Of a DNA stretch of 6,958 nt, positions 6,842 to 6,958 are shown in pieces (within the stretch, counting starts at the first letter, position 1; the number at the start of each line of letters is the position of its first letter). This DNA is from Arenicellales bacterium (GTDB taxonomy: Bacteria > Pseudomonadota > Gammaproteobacteria > BMS3Bbin11). The stretch covers positions 1 through 6,958 of the forward strand of contig JARFQC010000059.1 of the NCBI GenBank assembly GCA_029287965.1, given 5' to 3'. The notes under the pieces are model-generated. The model worked only from the letters and a program-made list of their open reading frames with translations, did no database searches and was not told the origin of the DNA. Position numbers and translations under genes: made by a program.

Positions 6842-6958
6842 ATGGACCTCAACGCCCTCACCGCCCTGTCCCCCCTCGACGGCCGCTACGGCAGCAAGAC
6901 TGCAGCACTGCGTCCCTACCTGAGCGAATACGGTTTGATACACCATCGCGTCATTGTA
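6842..6958 (+). CDS. purB: Adenylosuccinate lyase, N-terminal fragment
   Basis: The first 39 codons, MDLNALTALSPLDGRYG through SEYGLIHHRVIV, run off the window end. The E. coli PurB start (MELSSLTAVSPVDGRYG, then a SEYGL segment) aligns without gaps, so the call is secure despite the short length. The enzyme removes fumarate from SAICAR and from adenylosuccinate in purine nucleotide synthesis. The catalytic residues lie beyond the window. The ATG at 6842 is preceded only by a weak GAG at 6831-6833. Its position after mnmA matches the gammaproteobacterial mnmA-hflD-purB order with hflD missing. No PurR-type palindrome is visible upstream. Confidence 0.93.
   Translation, partial: MDLNALTALSPLDGRYGSKTAALRPYLSEYGLIHHRVIV

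Noticed and set aside
6369..6923. 184-codon plus-strand frame spanning the end of mnmA, the repeat and purB
   Set aside because: It is out of frame with both conserved genes and runs through the REP doublet; no domain is recognisable.

Overview
The window looks like ordinary chromosome from a GC-rich gammaproteobacterium, probably free-living. The proteins closely follow the Escherichia coli versions of Icd, MnmA and PurB. The order icd, then mnmA, then purB is a known gammaproteobacterial neighbourhood, and a REP-type inverted repeat lies between mnmA and purB. The genus cannot be fixed from the sequence alone.

Layout: a nearly complete icd (NADP-dependent isocitrate dehydrogenase) runs leftward from 1232 and leaves the window just short of its C-terminus. 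A 207-bp divergent spacer (1233-1439) holds candidate promoters for both directions and four small inverted repeats. Rightward from 1440 comes a tightly packed set: a 72-residue DUF350-type membrane protein, a secreted SLT-type lytic transglycosylase (start and stop share one base), a 1111-residue membrane sensor with three PAS domains plus GGDEF and EAL (8 bp further on), and mnmA (21 bp further on). A 154-bp gap carrying the REP-like doublet then leads to the first 39 codons of purB.

How the genes may work together: icd, mnmA and purB are housekeeping genes (TCA cycle, tRNA U34 2-thiolation, purine synthesis). The DUF350, transglycosylase and GGDEF-EAL genes form an accessory envelope/signalling cassette. 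They sit where E. coli has rluE and nudJ, and E. coli's hflD is absent between mnmA and purB. A link between cell-wall remodelling and c-di-GMP turnover is an inference from gene packing only.

I found no CRISPR array, tRNA, rRNA, transposase, phage gene or clear defence system. The most unusual items are the cassette itself, the altered icd-mnmA-purB synteny, the palindrome-rich icd leader and the REP doublet. Apart from these the window is largely conventional.
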